From Aureobasidium sp. EXF-3400 (Eukaryota; Ascomycota; Dothideomycetes; Dothideales; Saccotheciaceae): a stretch of DNA of 64,000 nucleotides. Both the position numbers and the translations under genes were made by a program. Location of the stretch: positions 1-64,000 of the forward strand of contig SWBL01000190.1 in the NCBI GenBank assembly GCA_024195585.1. Direction: 5' to 3'. This document shows, one piece after another, positions 21,683-33,890 of the stretch. The number at the start of each line of letters is the position of its first letter. The first letter of the stretch is position 1. The notes under the pieces were generated by a model. That model was not told the DNA's origin. It was given only the letters and a program-made list of their open reading frames with translations, and did no database searches.

Positions 21683-22448
21683 ACTGGCTTCTATCTCGCC
21701 GCTTCCGGCAGCCGCAGATCGCTAGCTCCAATTCATGATTTACAACATTGGCAACCCACTTTCGACCAAGACTTGACTGCTGGAGTGATGACCCTGTCAC
21801 CGAATATCATATCTCGATCAACAACATATATATCGACGTGGGAGGTTTTGTCCCTCACTACAGTTCATACCATCATCAGGAGAGTTCAAACAACCGTCCA
21901 CTTGACTACCAATGCATCGATCCATGCTGAATGCCTTGTTCGATATATTCTGCAAATTACGGTGCAAAGCACACGTTGACCACCACTGGAACAGCGAATA
22001 CCTCCCGACGGAGGATGACTAGGGAAGCAAAGACCAAAAACGTTCTCAACCGGAGCTCCATAATTCCAGGCAATCTGGTCTGGCGTACCTCGAAGTTGAA
22101 GATTTTTGTCAAACCCACTGAGATGAGAATTGGACGAGGCTATAATGAAGAGAGCGACGCACTATCAACAAGATCAATCCCAGTGTGCCAGAAGCAGTGA
22201 GTTTTTAGTCTTACGTACGACGGCAAAAGTTTGACGGGAAGCAGAAGACTCATCATGCACGGGTCATGCACCATGGAGCAGTGATGTAAGTATATGAAAA
22301 AGTTTCTTAGTATCAACATTATGTACCCTGAACGACCCCTTTCCAATGTCCATCGCATTAAAACATATCAAAATCCACAACACGCTCACAGATAAATATA
22401 TAGAACAAGAAAAGAAAAAGAAACCGGCAAAACAGCTACACAGACTTC

Positions 22449-25400
22449 CTAAACATCACGGTAGATTCCCTGGAACTGTGGCTGCTGACCATTGCCCGTC
22501 GGATAAGGTCTTGGTCCCATAGCACCCCCTCCACTGCCATGATATCTCTGTTGGCCTCGTGCAGGACTCTGAGGTGAGGGCTGTTGCTGAGCAGGCATCA
22601 TCATTCCACCGGCTGAAGTTGGCCTGGCATAGTCGGGAATAGTGTCAAAGCCTCCATTATTGGCGTTTGAGCTGCCTGGCCTGCTGTTGCTGTAGCCTCT
22701 ATTGTACATGCCTGGAGTACTGGCTTGCTGTGGTGGGCCTGGAGATCCAACTGTGTATCTCGGGTACCACTCCTGTTGTGTCTTTGACATGAGCTGGGCT
22801 TCTGTGGGCGCTGGCATAGGAACTTGGTACGGTTGCGTGGCTCCGTACATAGAAGGAGACGATGAGCGTTGGAGAGCCCCTGAGCTGGGGTTGCGGTATA
22901 GTGGTGGCGCGGCAGCTTGGATGTTGGTCATGCTCCCAAAGGATGCATTTCTCGAGTGCGAAGGTGAGCCGGCAGGACTTTGCCTCATAGGTGAACCTGA
23001 GGGAAAGTAGCCTTGTTGTTGCTGCTGCTGTTGCTGCTCTACAGAGCCCCATGAAAAGTTGCGTCCAGGTGCTGGCGGCTGCTGTCGTGGTCCTCCACTC
23101 CATGATGGCGCGCGCTGATAGTTTTGAGGAGTCGTGGTGTCGTATTGCTGGCTACCTCGCTGACCGCGAAGAGGGCTGGGTGACATTGACCTGTAGTCAG
23201 AGGGAGCATTGTATCGGGGCTCGTGGCGGTAGCCCTCGCTATGAAGACGGCGAGTTGACTGCATGACTGGCGACTGCTGTTGTTGAGGCGACTGCCACGA
23301 CTGTCCTGACACGGTAGGCTGTATCTGAGGCAAATTGGGCTGCTGATCCTGCTGATAAGAGCTTCTCCTCGACATTGTAGGCTGGATCTGTGGCAGACTA
23401 GCCTGCTGGTCTTGATGGTAAGAGCTTCTGCGGGAAGTGGGAGCATACCATCCGCCTGGCGGTGCACCGCCTTGGTGGTCAGGCTGCTCCGGCCACTGCT
23501 GAGGCGATTGCATGTCGTTTGCCGCACCGTAACCAATGCCCATAGGGGGAGGAGGGATGTTCTGTGGCGCGGTGTTCCTTGCCCTTCCGGCCACGGTGGC
23601 CTCTAGAACGCGTTCGGGAAGGTTCTTGGGCATGCCTTTGACCAGTCTGTTGCTCTTCTTGGCATCGGAGCTGGATCGTCCAAAGATCGAACCAAGTCGC
23701 GAGAAGCGCTTGTTCTTCTTCTCGGGATCAGGCGTACCAGGCGAGCTCGATGTACCGGCGGAAGTGGATGAGCGTTGCATCTTCTTAAGTGTGTTACCTC
23801 TCGCACTTCCACCGGATATTTCTCTAGCCTTCTGTGCCGCGGATGTCGACTGAGTCGGGGCTTGATGTTGCGAACTGGCTTGACTGACATCGTTGCCACG
23901 ACTTTGTCTCCCGTCTGAGTTCATGCCAGATAGACCAGAAAAGCTTGATCCTCGGCTGAGTGCACTAAACATGCCAGAGCGACGCTTCTCTCTCTTTTCT
24001 TGCGCAGACTGTGTCAATGGGACTTCGTCGCCAGAGAACGTACGTTGGTGATCAAACATCATGGCGTTGGGGTTGATGCGTTCGTTCTGCGACGGAGCTT
24101 GAACCGGACTTCTGATAGAGAATCTGCTCCTTCGCGAACCTTGGTTCAGCTCAGGGGGGCCCACTCCAGGAAGCTGGTACTCGCTACCGTGCTGTCGAGG
24201 GTCCATGACAGTTGGCGAAAACGTTCGATTGAGTGGCTCCTCGTAGATGATCTGCTCGCTACTCATGTGGCTAGGTTGGTGGTACATGGCAGCCGGTCCA
24301 GCGAAAGGTCCCGGAGCCATGGGGGCGTTGAACTGATCATTATGCTGCCAAGGACCCTGCATCTCGACAGGCGATTGCACGATTGGAGCCATACGACCTA
24401 CCTCGTAGGGGGCTGGTACCAAAGTGAGGTTCTGCGGGCTGGTCACGACTGACTGCTCTGCTCGTGCTCCTGGAATAGCACTGACATCATCGGTTGAGTA
24501 AGCACCAGGTGTAGTTGTACTGCCCTGTTTTTGGGAAGTACTCATTTCGAGGAAAGACGCAGGCGATTCAGCACGACTTACAGGCCCCGAGTTGATGTGT
24601 TGCCCAGATATCGATCTAGCCTTGACTGGAGAAGCAGTTGCATCACCTTGAGCCTTGTTCAGTCCGACGAGAGATGTGCCTGAGCTCTTCCATTGCCAAG
24701 ATGACTGTCTCGATTGTGATTGTGGTCGTTGCTGCGATGGCAGACTGCTGCGACTAACAATACGAGGTCTGGCTTCGTCTCTGTCGTCTTCAGTGTTCTC
24801 GCGATCGTCCCTCTTGGTGATATCAGGTAGTTGTGTAGTTGACTCTTCGCGCAATGGGCTCACGCTCCTTTGAAGAGGAATAGAAGTCTCAGCCGCGTCG
24901 TTGTCCTCAGGATGCAAGCTTGAGATCGAGGATCTTCGAGAAGTCGGCTGCACATCGGAAGCAGTTTGTTGAGGAACAGGTCGACGGGTAGGACTTCTGT
25001 TGATGTTTGAAGTGTGCTCAGCAGGTCTGGGACGGTTCAATGTGACTTCCTCAGCGTCGGGCAATGTTTCAGCATTATTCGGAGCCGCGAACGGAGAAGG
25101 CAGGCCAGCTTGTGATTCAGCTGCGACTTCCTCCACAGTTAAAGGTACAACTGGCTCAGGAAGAGTGTCCATGGCGACTGCCGTAGGAATCTCATCATGA
25201 TCCTTGCTCGACGCACCCAGACGTGTCGCACTTTCCAAATGTGATATCGGATCATCATTCTCGTCCGCAGCCTTGATGTTCTCGTTAGACTCGCGCGAAT
25301 TCATCGACCCACCAAATGCAGGACTCGGCAAAAGACCAATTCTCTTGAACCTTTCGTTCTCAAGCTCTTTTAGATCCAATGTACCCGACTTCTCTTCCGT

Positions 25401-28400
25401 CCATGGAGCAATGTGTGCATCAGCACTAGCCGGTAACGCAGAAGGTTGTTCAAGAGTTGATGATACAACGACTTGTGGACCTTCCATGGGAGATTGTAAA
25501 GCACTTGCCGCTGACTGAGACAAAGATCGCTCGGTAGTTGGAGACGCACCACCAAAACGGCCAAACGCTGTGGAGAAACGGTTGTTGGCTTTGCTGCCAC
25601 GCTCGTCTGGGGAGGTTGGCGAGGCAAGCGCGGCATTGCTGTTTGGAGCTCGTCCGGAAGCCTGTGAACACATAACTATCAACATACGTTCTTTGAAAAT
25701 GTTTTTGGAATGAGTGATGAGTTGGGGGATTATTTCAGTTAACATTACGCAGCCGAAACGGTACATGCAACCCGCCATTCAGATCATTAATGCCTCCCAT
25801 CCAAGGTCAACGCTTATGCTGAAATTGCAAAGAAAACAAGTCCGCCGGTTGAGAAATGACCGCCAAAGACAAGTATCGCAGGAACATGAGGGTGAATCGT
25901 TGAGATGCATGAGGCAAGAAAATCAAAAGATCAGTGGAGGGATGTCAAACAGAAGGGAAAAATCAATCTACCTTCTCGCTTCCGCCTTCTCGAAGTCTTC
26001 CCTTTGCTCTTGCGAATAGGCCCTTGGCCCCTACAGTGGCCTTGCCACCGAACATGCCGGCGGAATGCAACAAATCCTTGCCCTTTGTCTGCATCTTTGG
26101 GACGCCTCCCTGCTGTGCCGAAGGTGAGCGGCCAGGAGTGTTGGAGGTCTGGCGTTCGACACTAGGCGTCTGGCTGGGATCGGCCGCATAAGAGCCCGAA
26201 GGCTCCCTGTTGGTGACACCGCTAAGGCCCTTTCTGGCCAGCTTCATGATGTTACCAGGCTGAGGCTTGTAACGGATGCTACCATCGATGGCAGTAGTTC
26301 CGGCAGGTTTGTTTGCAGCATCTGTAATAACATGCGCATGCTCAGGATGAGAGGAAAGAGTCGAACTAAGCCAGTTGCTGAGACCAGTATCCATCGAGGC
26401 AACCTGCTCCCGCGAAGAGTTGTAAGTGTTGACACGCTCATCAACTGTTTTTAAAGCCATGATCTCCCTGACAGTGGGAATGCGAGCCGCTGTGTTTGTA
26501 GCCGCGGTACTCGCATTTGTTGCGGTAGGAGTCAATGGCGTCTCGGTAGGAGCCAATGGTGTCTCAGTAGTCGCGACAGGCGCCAATGGCTCGGTCTTTT
26601 CATAAATCGGTGTCTCGGACTCTTCATAGACTGGGGGTGGCTGTTCACCAATTCGCTTCTCCAATGCGGTCGGCAGTCGGACTGTAGGCGAAGCGACTTC
26701 ATCGTCCATTTTCACATCTCTTGTGTGTGCTGAAGGATGAACTGGTGATGTTATAAGCGACGGCAGACTGACAAAAGGCTGTCGAGATGCTTCTGTGGGT
26801 TGTGAAGGTGCTTCTGTAGGCGGCGAAGGTCCTTCCGTAGGCGGCAGAGGTCCTTCCACAGGCGGTAGGGGTCCCACCATGGGCTGTAGAGGAGCTTCCG
26901 TAGGCTGTAGAGGCGCTTCCGTAGGCTGTAGAGGCGTTTCCGCAGGCTGCAGAGGTGCCTCACTGGGCTCCTCGATTGCCTCCGCTGGGACATCTTCAAC
27001 AGACGAGTCGTCCCACTCGCTGCTGCTACTGCTCACATTCGTGTTTATCACCTGAAGCCCGACGCCAGAGAGTGGTCTTTCGTAAGAGGCACGCTTCACT
27101 TCCTCACCCACTTCGCCCCACAGGCTGGAATTGCTCTGGTCTCTCTCGAAACTAAAGCGCTTACCAAGAAGACCAGCGTCTGCAGCCTGGTTCGAGGTTT
27201 GCGGTACTGTTGGCTCGTTCGAACTAGACTGGCTGTTATGGACTTGGAGTCCTTCAGTCTCCTGAGTCTCACGAAGGGTTGCTGGTGCGTGCGGAGCGCC
27301 TTGGTTGCGGATCTGCTGATCCTCAGAATGGATCTGAGGTGTAAGACTTCTCTCGATCTCTCTCCGCAAACGGTCGCTTTCCAGATCAGCAGGTGAATAG
27401 TCAGAACCAGGTGTCATTGCATCAGAGTCGACGCGGAGAGTCGGTGGGGGAAAGTAGCCAGATGACCGTTGGAGTCCAAGCCCATCAGGAGTGTCCTTGG
27501 CTGGTGGCGTAGGACCAACGCTCGAAGCGATAGATGAAGCCTTACGGCCGATTGTCAAAGGTCTAAGGTAGACATCACCGACTGATCGACGAGGAGCAGA
27601 GAAGTCCTCTTCCGGAGACTGTTGCTCTGGCTGAGCAAAATCTCTAGTGCCATGGTTTTGACCGAATGAGGACAATAACGCAGCGCCCAGTGCTTCACCT
27701 GCATTCTTCAAGGTGTCCACAGGGCTGGGCTCTTTGGGCTGTATGTCCCTGTGAGCAAGTGGCTGTTTGACTGTCGCAGGCGTAGGATCGAAGTCTCCTG
27801 GAGATGGGAAGGTTGCCTGCCTGGGAGTGACCTGGTCAAGCTGAGGATGATCTCTGGTGTCATCGACGCTGCGCCTGGTGGCTTGTTGTGCCACAGGCAT
27901 CTCTGTGCTAGGAGTGCCTACGTACGATACCCACTCACCAGGCAAGTGTGGGCGGAAGCTAGCACCTCGGGTAGGATCTGGGCGATCAAGAGAGGCCGGT
28001 TCGATCGAGTCGACAACTCTATCATCATTAGTCACGCCACTGGCCTCGCTATTTGTGCTGTCCCAAGTGCCGGTTCTCTTCAAAGATCTATCGCTCTTTT
28101 GCGAGTTGAAAGACATGGCAGAGCTACTCCTAGAGAGAGTGTGAAGCTCGTTGTACTTTCCAGCAAGATCACGGACTCTACTAGGACCAGGAGATCCTTG
28201 CCGAGAGATAGGAGAAGAACTGCGTTCGATAGGGCTTCCGATCACAGGTGAGGTGACCCTCTCGTGAGTCTGCAGGAAGTTTGCTCTGGCAGCCTTCGCA
28301 GCTTCAGCAGTATCGATCGGTGAGCTCGAGGATGCATCGGCAGCAATATCGGACTCTCTACGACTGTAATCTGCTGAAGGTGCGATCACACGGACTGAAG

Positions 28401-29893
28401 CGACCGGAAGAGGTCTGCTAGGCGAATCAATAGGCGAAACAGCTCGCTCTTCTTCCAGACTGCTGCTTTCTGCCGACATTGGAGTCGAAAGTCTCTTGGT
28501 GTATTCCAGTTGCGGAGTCCTGGCAGGGCTGTTGTTGAACGATTCGGCGGATACATTGCGGGAGTGTGAAGGAGTGCGCCTCTTGGTGGCAAGCTGTTGC
28601 TGCGCCGATGGAGGGCGCGAACCGGGACTACCAGGCACGCTACCCTCCTCGGCGATTGGTCCCATATCCCTGTTATCAACAAGGCGGGCCTTTGCTTCAG
28701 CAGTGGTAGCACTTGGGACACGGCTCATTATAGGGCTTATCCCTGCCGTATCCGAACCATGACCAGACTGAGAGTTATCGCGAGAGATGGGCGTAGGAGG
28801 CACGGACAAGTCATCTCGACGCTCGAATGCTTGGTTCACTGCATTAGTCAATTCGTGCGAGGCATCTTCCAGGCTGTTGGTCTCAGGGGGTGCTACAGGC
28901 TCAGTGTTGGTAGTGGTCGGCGAGAGATTGTCGGCTGCGTTCAATGAGCTAGACAACTCAGAAGCATTCCAGAATTCCGAGCCGAAGCCAGAAGCGACAC
29001 GACTGACTGCTGGCAGAGCAGAACCCAATGAGGCAGTTGCAGGCTGCTCCTCGCGTGTTGGTTCACGGCCAGCAATACCGGCATCAATAGATTTGGCCGG
29101 CACGGTACTCTCGAAGCCTTGATGTTCCTCGCGTCTGGCAGGCACTGGTGCGACCTGGTTCTTCGCTTCTTGTTCCCTCAAACGCTCTTCTTCCATACGC
29201 TTGTAGATATCGGCAGGGCGAATGAATGGCAAGGCCTTGCCAGCACTCGGAACGGCAGAAGCGCTCAAGATTGGCGAGACAGGCTCTGGAAGTGCGGGTT
29301 GCTGCGGGGCTTGAGCAGGCGAAGATGGCAAGCTGGTCTGTAGACTGCTCTTTCTAGCAGGGAAGCGTTCGCGAACGACCTGAGGAGAGGTATTCGTTTT
29401 GAGAGGTGGTGGGACATGAGCAATCTGGGAAAAGTCGCGGCGGACACCTTGGTCGGCCTGTGGTCGAGCGGCGGGCTGGAGAGGCTGCGGCTTGGTGGGA
29501 GTGATATGCGCAGGCGGAGCAGGAGGCGGTGGCTGCTGTTGACCAGAAGAGAAGGATCTCACTTCTTCACCAGTCTCGAACGAGTTCCGTCGTGGTACGG
29601 CAGCAGGAAGGGGCGCGTCCTGCTTGTCGTCGTAACTGCCATATTCATCATAAGGGTCGTAACCGCCCCAGTCGTCTCCGTCGTAAGAATAGTTCTTGGC
29701 CTCTGCCCATTTGCGCGTTTTGCTACGGTTCACATTTGTTTTGAAAGAGGTGCCTGCTGGCTGTGCGGCGGGATTGAGCAGGTTCTGGTTGCTGCACGCT
29801 GAGTTAGTCATCGCAGACGAGGCAGAATCATGGCACGTACAAAGGTGAACGCGCGCCGTCTCGGTCGTCAGAAAACTGGTATGGGCGTTCCAT
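22449..29893 (-). CDS. Giant Ser/Pro/Gln-rich disordered protein, fungal-specific
   Basis: Exons 29893-29841, 29791-25972 and 25661-22449 join in phase to about 2,361 residues. The first exon gives MERPYQFSDDRDGARSP, joined after a CTAAC branch site and GTGCAG acceptor to FNQNLLNPAAQP. The conserved-looking N-terminal core is NRSKTRKWAEAKNYSYDGDD, followed by WGGYDPYDEYGSY. Most of the rest is low-complexity Ser/Pro/Thr/Glu with many SPxR and RSxS sites. A nine-unit heptapeptide repeat of the PLQPTEA type sits near residues 960-1020. A basic patch ending GLFARAKGRLREG flanks the second splice. Further blocks are RFSTAFGRFGGAS, KKNKRFSRLGSIFGRSSSD and a Gln/Pro/Gly/Tyr-rich tail with a polyGln run. 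No catalytic domain is visible; a cortex or scaffold role is a guess. The two big frames are one gene: the GTAGAT donor and TTCACAG acceptor keep phase 0. Confidence 0.78.
26778..26966 (-). repeat. 21-bp in-frame minisatellite, nine units
   Basis: Nine tandem 21-bp units inside the giant disordered gene. On the plus strand the consensus is close to GCTGTAGAGGCGCTTCCGTAG, and on the coding strand it encodes heptapeptides such as PLQPTEA, PLPPVEG and PSQPTEA. Units at the 3' end of the plus-strand listing are nearly identical and the others diverged, suggesting recent expansion at one side. Because the unit is a multiple of three, length changes would not break the frame. Confidence 0.9.
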
Positions 29894-30021
29894 ATCCAAC
29901 AAGAATCGTCTACTGCTGCACTCTCATGGCATAACACTTGTTTGAATCCCCGCCCGTTGTTGCCTGTGGGGGTGTACGGTGCGTGCGGCGGTGTCGCGAC
30001 TGAATGTCGACACCAGAGCAC

Positions 30022-30628
30022 AACGTGACGGAAGATGTGTCAGAGAGAAGGTTTCTAGGTCTCATGTGACGGAAATAATATGCTTCCAAGGGAAAAGCGA
30101 AGGCTAGGGGGGGCTATCATGCGGGTTCCAACCTTCTTCCAAGAGCCGACCAAGTTTCGCTGCCAACGCGCCCGAGCCTGCACCGATGAACATGTGCCTT
30201 GGTTTCACCTTTCTCCTTAGCTTGTGCATCCATTCCTTTGCCATATCTCTTAAAATATTGTCTTATCTTCGCTGATACTCTGCTTACTTACGACTGACGA
30301 CAATTGCATATATGATCCTCTCTGCAGTGTGACTGTGCCCCCTCAACCAAGCCTCAACCTGCTTCGTATACTATTCGTAATGCTTCCTCTTGGCGTCTTG
30401 TCGTTCGTATACAACAAGACGTCATAGTTGCTTTGATTGTTCGTATGTTTGCAGCTATTTTTACAGGTATGCTTCGACACAATTGATGGAAGTCCACGTG
30501 TAATTAGGGTCACCAACGATGAGGGTGCAAGTCAAGCTCAAGGGGTTCATGCACGACAGGTAGTACTTCGTATCCACAAGCAACGTCAATCTTCATTTCT
30601 CGCTCCATGCTATGCCGTCCTACCCTCC
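30022..30628. other. Intergenic, nothing recognised
   Basis: About 600 bases upstream of the giant gene and downstream of the small mitochondrial-type gene. It must include the giant gene's promoter. No credible open frame, RNA gene or repeat was found. Confidence 0.5.
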
Positions 30629-30973
30629 TCATGATCCAGTCTCGTCCTCTCTATCCTTCATAATCCAATTCCCGCCTACAATCAATGTTCCTAGAACAAC
30701 AGGTACCCCCATCAACCACGTAGCGGTCTTTCGAGCAGAAGTTCGTTGATTTTCGGACATGCCGTCGGCTCGGAGAGCTTCCATGCCAGGCCTCATGGCA
30801 TTGATCTCGGAGAACAAGTGACCGACTGAAGAGCCTGAGAGCGACGGCCTGTGAATCTCATCTTCTGGTCTTCTTCTTTTGGTAGTTGATGCCATGCGAG
30901 GGCAATTGGTGGAGAAGCCTCGATTGGAAGCCATGCGGCTGGCTTGCCTTGTCAGTCGTCTGGATAGCAGCAT
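30629..30973 (-). CDS. Small putative mitochondrial membrane protein
   Basis: A single-exon frame of 114 residues with no family I recognise. The N-terminus MLLSRRLTRQASRMASNRGF is Arg/Ser-rich without acidic residues and looks like a mitochondrial presequence; the following FSTN could be a processing region. A polar middle part (residues 30-78) contains HRPSLSGSSVGHLFSEINAM. One hydrophobic segment near the C-terminus (TWLMGVPVVLGTLIVGGNW) ends in a short charged tail KDREDETGS. That layout suggests a single-pass inner-membrane protein. It shares a 216-bp divergent promoter with the FSH hydrolase gene. ATG context and the clean presequence support it as real, but without known homologues the call stays moderate. 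Confidence 0.62.
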   Translation of the reverse strand: MLLSRRLTRQASRMASNRGFSTNCPRMASTTKRRRPEDEIHRPSLSGSSVGHLFSEINAMRPGMEALRADGMSENQRTSARKTATWLMGVPVVLGTLIVGGNWIMKDREDETGS

Positions 30974-31189
30974 CCTGGTGATGATGATGAGAAGAGAATT
31001 ATAAATGGACTTATAGATTGTACTTGATCGATATGGAAGTGAGGTTCAACCTTCTGAGACAACCTCTATATCTACAACCCCCATGCACGAGCCGCATATG
31101 TCATAGACACCGGACTTAACGGCAATACGCAATCAAGCCCGCTAATCCAACATCTCTCCCATACCATTTCACTTCCTCCCAGGAACACA

Positions 31190-32158
31190 ATGCTATCACC
31201 GTCAGCTCTCCGCCGCACCCACCTAACCGCCTCCCACCTCTCCCAAGCCACCTCTGCCAGCATGTCTACCTCCTCCTCAACCCCACGCAAACTCAAGATC
31301 CTCATGATCCACGGCTACACCCAAAACGGACCCCTCTTCCACGCCAAAACCCGCGCCCTAGAAAAAAACCTCGAAAAAGCCTTCCCTACCGCCCCAAAAC
31401 CCGGCTTCTTGCCTCTCTTCCCCGGCGGCGTAGAACTCGTTTACCCAACAGCCCCTCTCAAACTCTCCGTCAACGATATCCCCGGCTACGATGTGGATGG
31501 CGCAACAGACGATACCGAACCAGAAGCCTACGCATGGTGGCGCAGAAAAGGCGATGGAGAACCTTTCCGCTACGAAGGCTTAGAGCAAGGGTTTTCGCAA
31601 TTGGCGTCGGTGACTAAAGAGCAAGGGCCTTTTGATGGATGTATAGGATTCAGTCAAGGCGGCGCAGCAGCTGGCATGCTAGCATCAGTGTTGGAAGCGA
31701 ATCGCAGAGATGCGTTTGAAAAGCAACAGGCAAACGGCGGTATGCGATACCCAGAAAGCTTTGAAAACGATACTGGTTACGTGACAGATGTCATTCAAGA
31801 GCCGTTAAAGTTTGCAGTGAGTTATAGTGGGTTCAGTGCTGCGCCGAATGAGCTTTACACTGCATTTTACGAGCCGAAGATTCAGACGCCTATGTTGCAC
31901 TTTATCGGTAGCGTGGATACGGTTGTTGAGGAGTCAAGGAGTTTGCGATTGGTGGATGCTTGTGCGAATGGCAAAGGTGTCGAGGGTGGTGTTCCTAGAC
32001 TCGTATACCACCCTGGTGGTCACTTCTTGCCGAGCAGTCAGAAACAATACGTCGCAGCACTGGTGGCATTCATCAGAGAAATAGTCGGCGGATCACCAGA
32101 GGACTCGCCGGAAAACAACAAGGAAGCTAAGGCTGAAGACATGGACATGCCATTTTGA
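31190..32158 (+). CDS. FSH-family serine hydrolase
   Basis: Alpha/beta hydrolase of the FSH1/OVCA2 family, presumed esterase or thioesterase with unknown natural substrate. The single-exon frame encodes 322 residues. LKILMIHGYTQNGPLF is the family start of the domain, with the oxyanion-side HGYTQ. The nucleophile is in DGCIGFSQGGAAAGMLAS (GFSQG). KIQTPMLHFIGSVDTVVEES supplies the Asp, and HPGGHFLPSSQKQ the His. The first 24 residues (MLSPSALRRTHLTASHLSQA) look like a mitochondrial presequence, and an in-frame ATG at 31262 would give a protein starting right before the domain (MSTSSSTPRKLKIL). Both starts could be used. The C-terminus is acidic and variable. In secondary-metabolism clusters similar enzymes release polyketides, but no such cluster is present here. 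Confidence 0.9.
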   Translation: MLSPSALRRTHLTASHLSQATSASMSTSSSTPRKLKILMIHGYTQNGPLFHAKTRALEKNLEKAFPTAPKPGFLPLFPGGVELVYPTAPLKLSVNDIPGYDVDGATDDTEPEAYAWWRRKGDGEPFRYEGLEQGFSQLASVTKEQGPFDGCIGFSQGGAAAGMLASVLEANRRDAFEKQQANGGMRYPESFENDTGYVTDVIQEPLKFAVSYSGFSAAPNELYTAFYEPKIQTPMLHFIGSVDTVVEESRSLRLVDACANGKGVEGGVPRLVYHPGGHFLPSSQKQYVAALVAFIREIVGGSPEDSPENNKEAKAEDMDMPF

Positions 32159-32252
32159 TAGACATAAACTTAGACGATAGGGTAGCATGGATCATGGTGC
32201 ATTTCGTGGGTCTATAGAAAGATTATACTAGTACATGGCCAGTTTTTGACTT

Positions 32253-33890
32253 TCACCGAGCCTTGCTCGATGCCTTTTCGCCCTTGTTGGTAGGCTGGAT
32301 TCTGGCCATCATCTCCTCCTTTGTGATGAGATGGTCAATTCTCTCGAGGTGGCCGAGCAGACTCTTCATGTTACCTGACCATTCGTTGAGCACCTCATCG
32401 GCGTCGCGTCTCTTCTCGAAGCTGACCAGTCTTGCAGGACGGTCAATCTTGGCGTAGATGGTCTTGCTCACCACAAGGTCGCTGATGTACTTTTCCGTCT
32501 CTTCCTCGCTAAGGTCGAGCAGCTCTGTCAAGCGCTTGAAGTGAACTCTGGTGTAGTACTTGGCAATGACTCTGACGTTATGCTCAATGACACGCTTGCG
32601 CAGATCTTGCCAGCGCTTGTGAGCCTTGGGATCGTCCTTGCTCTCGGTAACATCAAAGATATCGGTCTTGCAAAGGTGAGGACCGTAGTTTTCGGCAACA
32701 GCGGGCCAGCGCATAAGTTCGGGAACGGTGAAGAGGTTGAGGAGGGCGGCGTCATGTGAGATTTGTGAGTTGCGGGTATCGCGGTGAATTCTGTGGAGGA
32801 GATCTGATTGTTCATTGTCGTGAGGGGCGAGGATGATAAAGTAGAGGACGCGTTGCAGAGCCTGGGTAATGTCAGTTGGCATATTCTGTTTGTAAAGACT
32901 TTCAAGGATATGCTTACAGCTCGTAGTTGCTCGGGGTTGTTTTCCACAGCTTCGGTATCGAGGACTTGGCGGTAGTGCTTGCAGGCATCGAGGTACTTGT
33001 CATCGTGCTTGGCCAGGGTGATTTGCTGCTCGTAGTAACGCAGCTTCAGGTCTGTAACATCGTCTTCGGGCTCGACGGGGGCATCTTCAGGGCCACGCTT
33101 CTTCTCCTCCTCTTCACGTTCCTTTTGTTCCTTCTCCAACTGCTCGGCTGACTTCTTAGGCTTGCGGGAAAAGTAGCGAGTGCTGATCTTGCGGCTCAGA
33201 ATGCTGGCCTGTGTCCAGTCGCCCTTTGCGATACAGAGTGCAACTTGCTCCAGAATAAACTCGGTTTTCTCGCGGCGTGTCATGGAACCGAATGTCTCGA
33301 CCTGCAGCTCGCACAGAATGTCGGTGGCGGCGTTGATATCTCCCTGGCTCTTCTTGATGTTTGACAGGATACGTGTGACTCTGGCTCTCTCAACTTCGAC
33401 AAAGATCTTGCCTTCGGTGACTGTGCGGAGTGTCTCGATCAGAGACAGCTTGGTGTCGATATTGGGAGTGTCGTCGATGAATTCCATGGACACCTGGACC
33501 ATCTTGGTAATTGCCTGCTTGAGCTGGCCATGCTTCTTGGACAGCAGTTGAATTTGTTCATTCAGTAGCGGCCAGTCTTTGGCATCTTTGCATATCGTAA
33601 CGATAGTGACAATGAGTCTGGATGTGGAAGGGAGGTCCGAGGCCTGATTGTTGTTAGTGTTTGGAATGGATGCGACGGAGGGCGGATGCTGCGCACTTGT
33701 CTAGTCTGCTTCTCAAGGGCGAGGAGCTTCTCGATAGCACCTTGAACGTTGCTCTGGAGTAATGTCAGCCAGAGTAGCTAATGTTTCGGACACACTCCAT
33801 AGCTACCTTTGCCAGGTCCTGGGCTTCGGGAATGGCCTTATCGACCTCTTTGGTGAAATCCCTGTCTGCTTTCAGGCGACCGTCAGACAT
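32253..33890 (-). CDS. RPN5: 26S proteasome regulatory subunit Rpn5
   Basis: Non-ATPase lid subunit of the 19S regulatory particle, with a C-terminal PCI domain that holds the lid together. Exons 33890-33807, 33753-33697, 33643-32918 and 32861-32253 give 491 residues, normal for Rpn5. The N-terminus reads MSDGRLKADRDFTKEVDKAI and splices to SNVQGAIEKLLALEKQTRQA. The helical-repeat region contains ITKMVQVSMEFID and ILCELQVETFGSM. A charged insert (QKEREEEEKKRGPED) precedes LKLRYYEQQITLAKHD. The PCI domain is at about residues 330-465: RVIEHNVRVIAKYYTRV, KRLTELLDLSEEETEKYISD and VSKTIYAKIDRPARLV. All four exons stay in phase. A 236-bp gap separates it from the divergent SmD2 gene. Confidence 0.94.

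Larger units (their letters stand above)
20862..22448. other. Gene-free stretch of 1.6 kb with repeats
   Basis: No gene is supported. It contains a (TCTA)n microsatellite and a diverged duplicated segment, listed separately, and C/T-rich plus-strand DNA. Short open frames at 21377-21652, 21748-21979 and 21931-22200 overlap and carry no motif. The right end holds the 3' flank of the large minus-strand gene, with an A-rich run near 22,400-22,430. Confidence 0.5.

Noticed and set aside
26795..27055. Gly/Arg/Ser-rich antisense frame over the minisatellite
   Set aside because: Any 21-bp repeat without stops is open in several frames; the minus-strand reading is part of a 3.8-kb exon.
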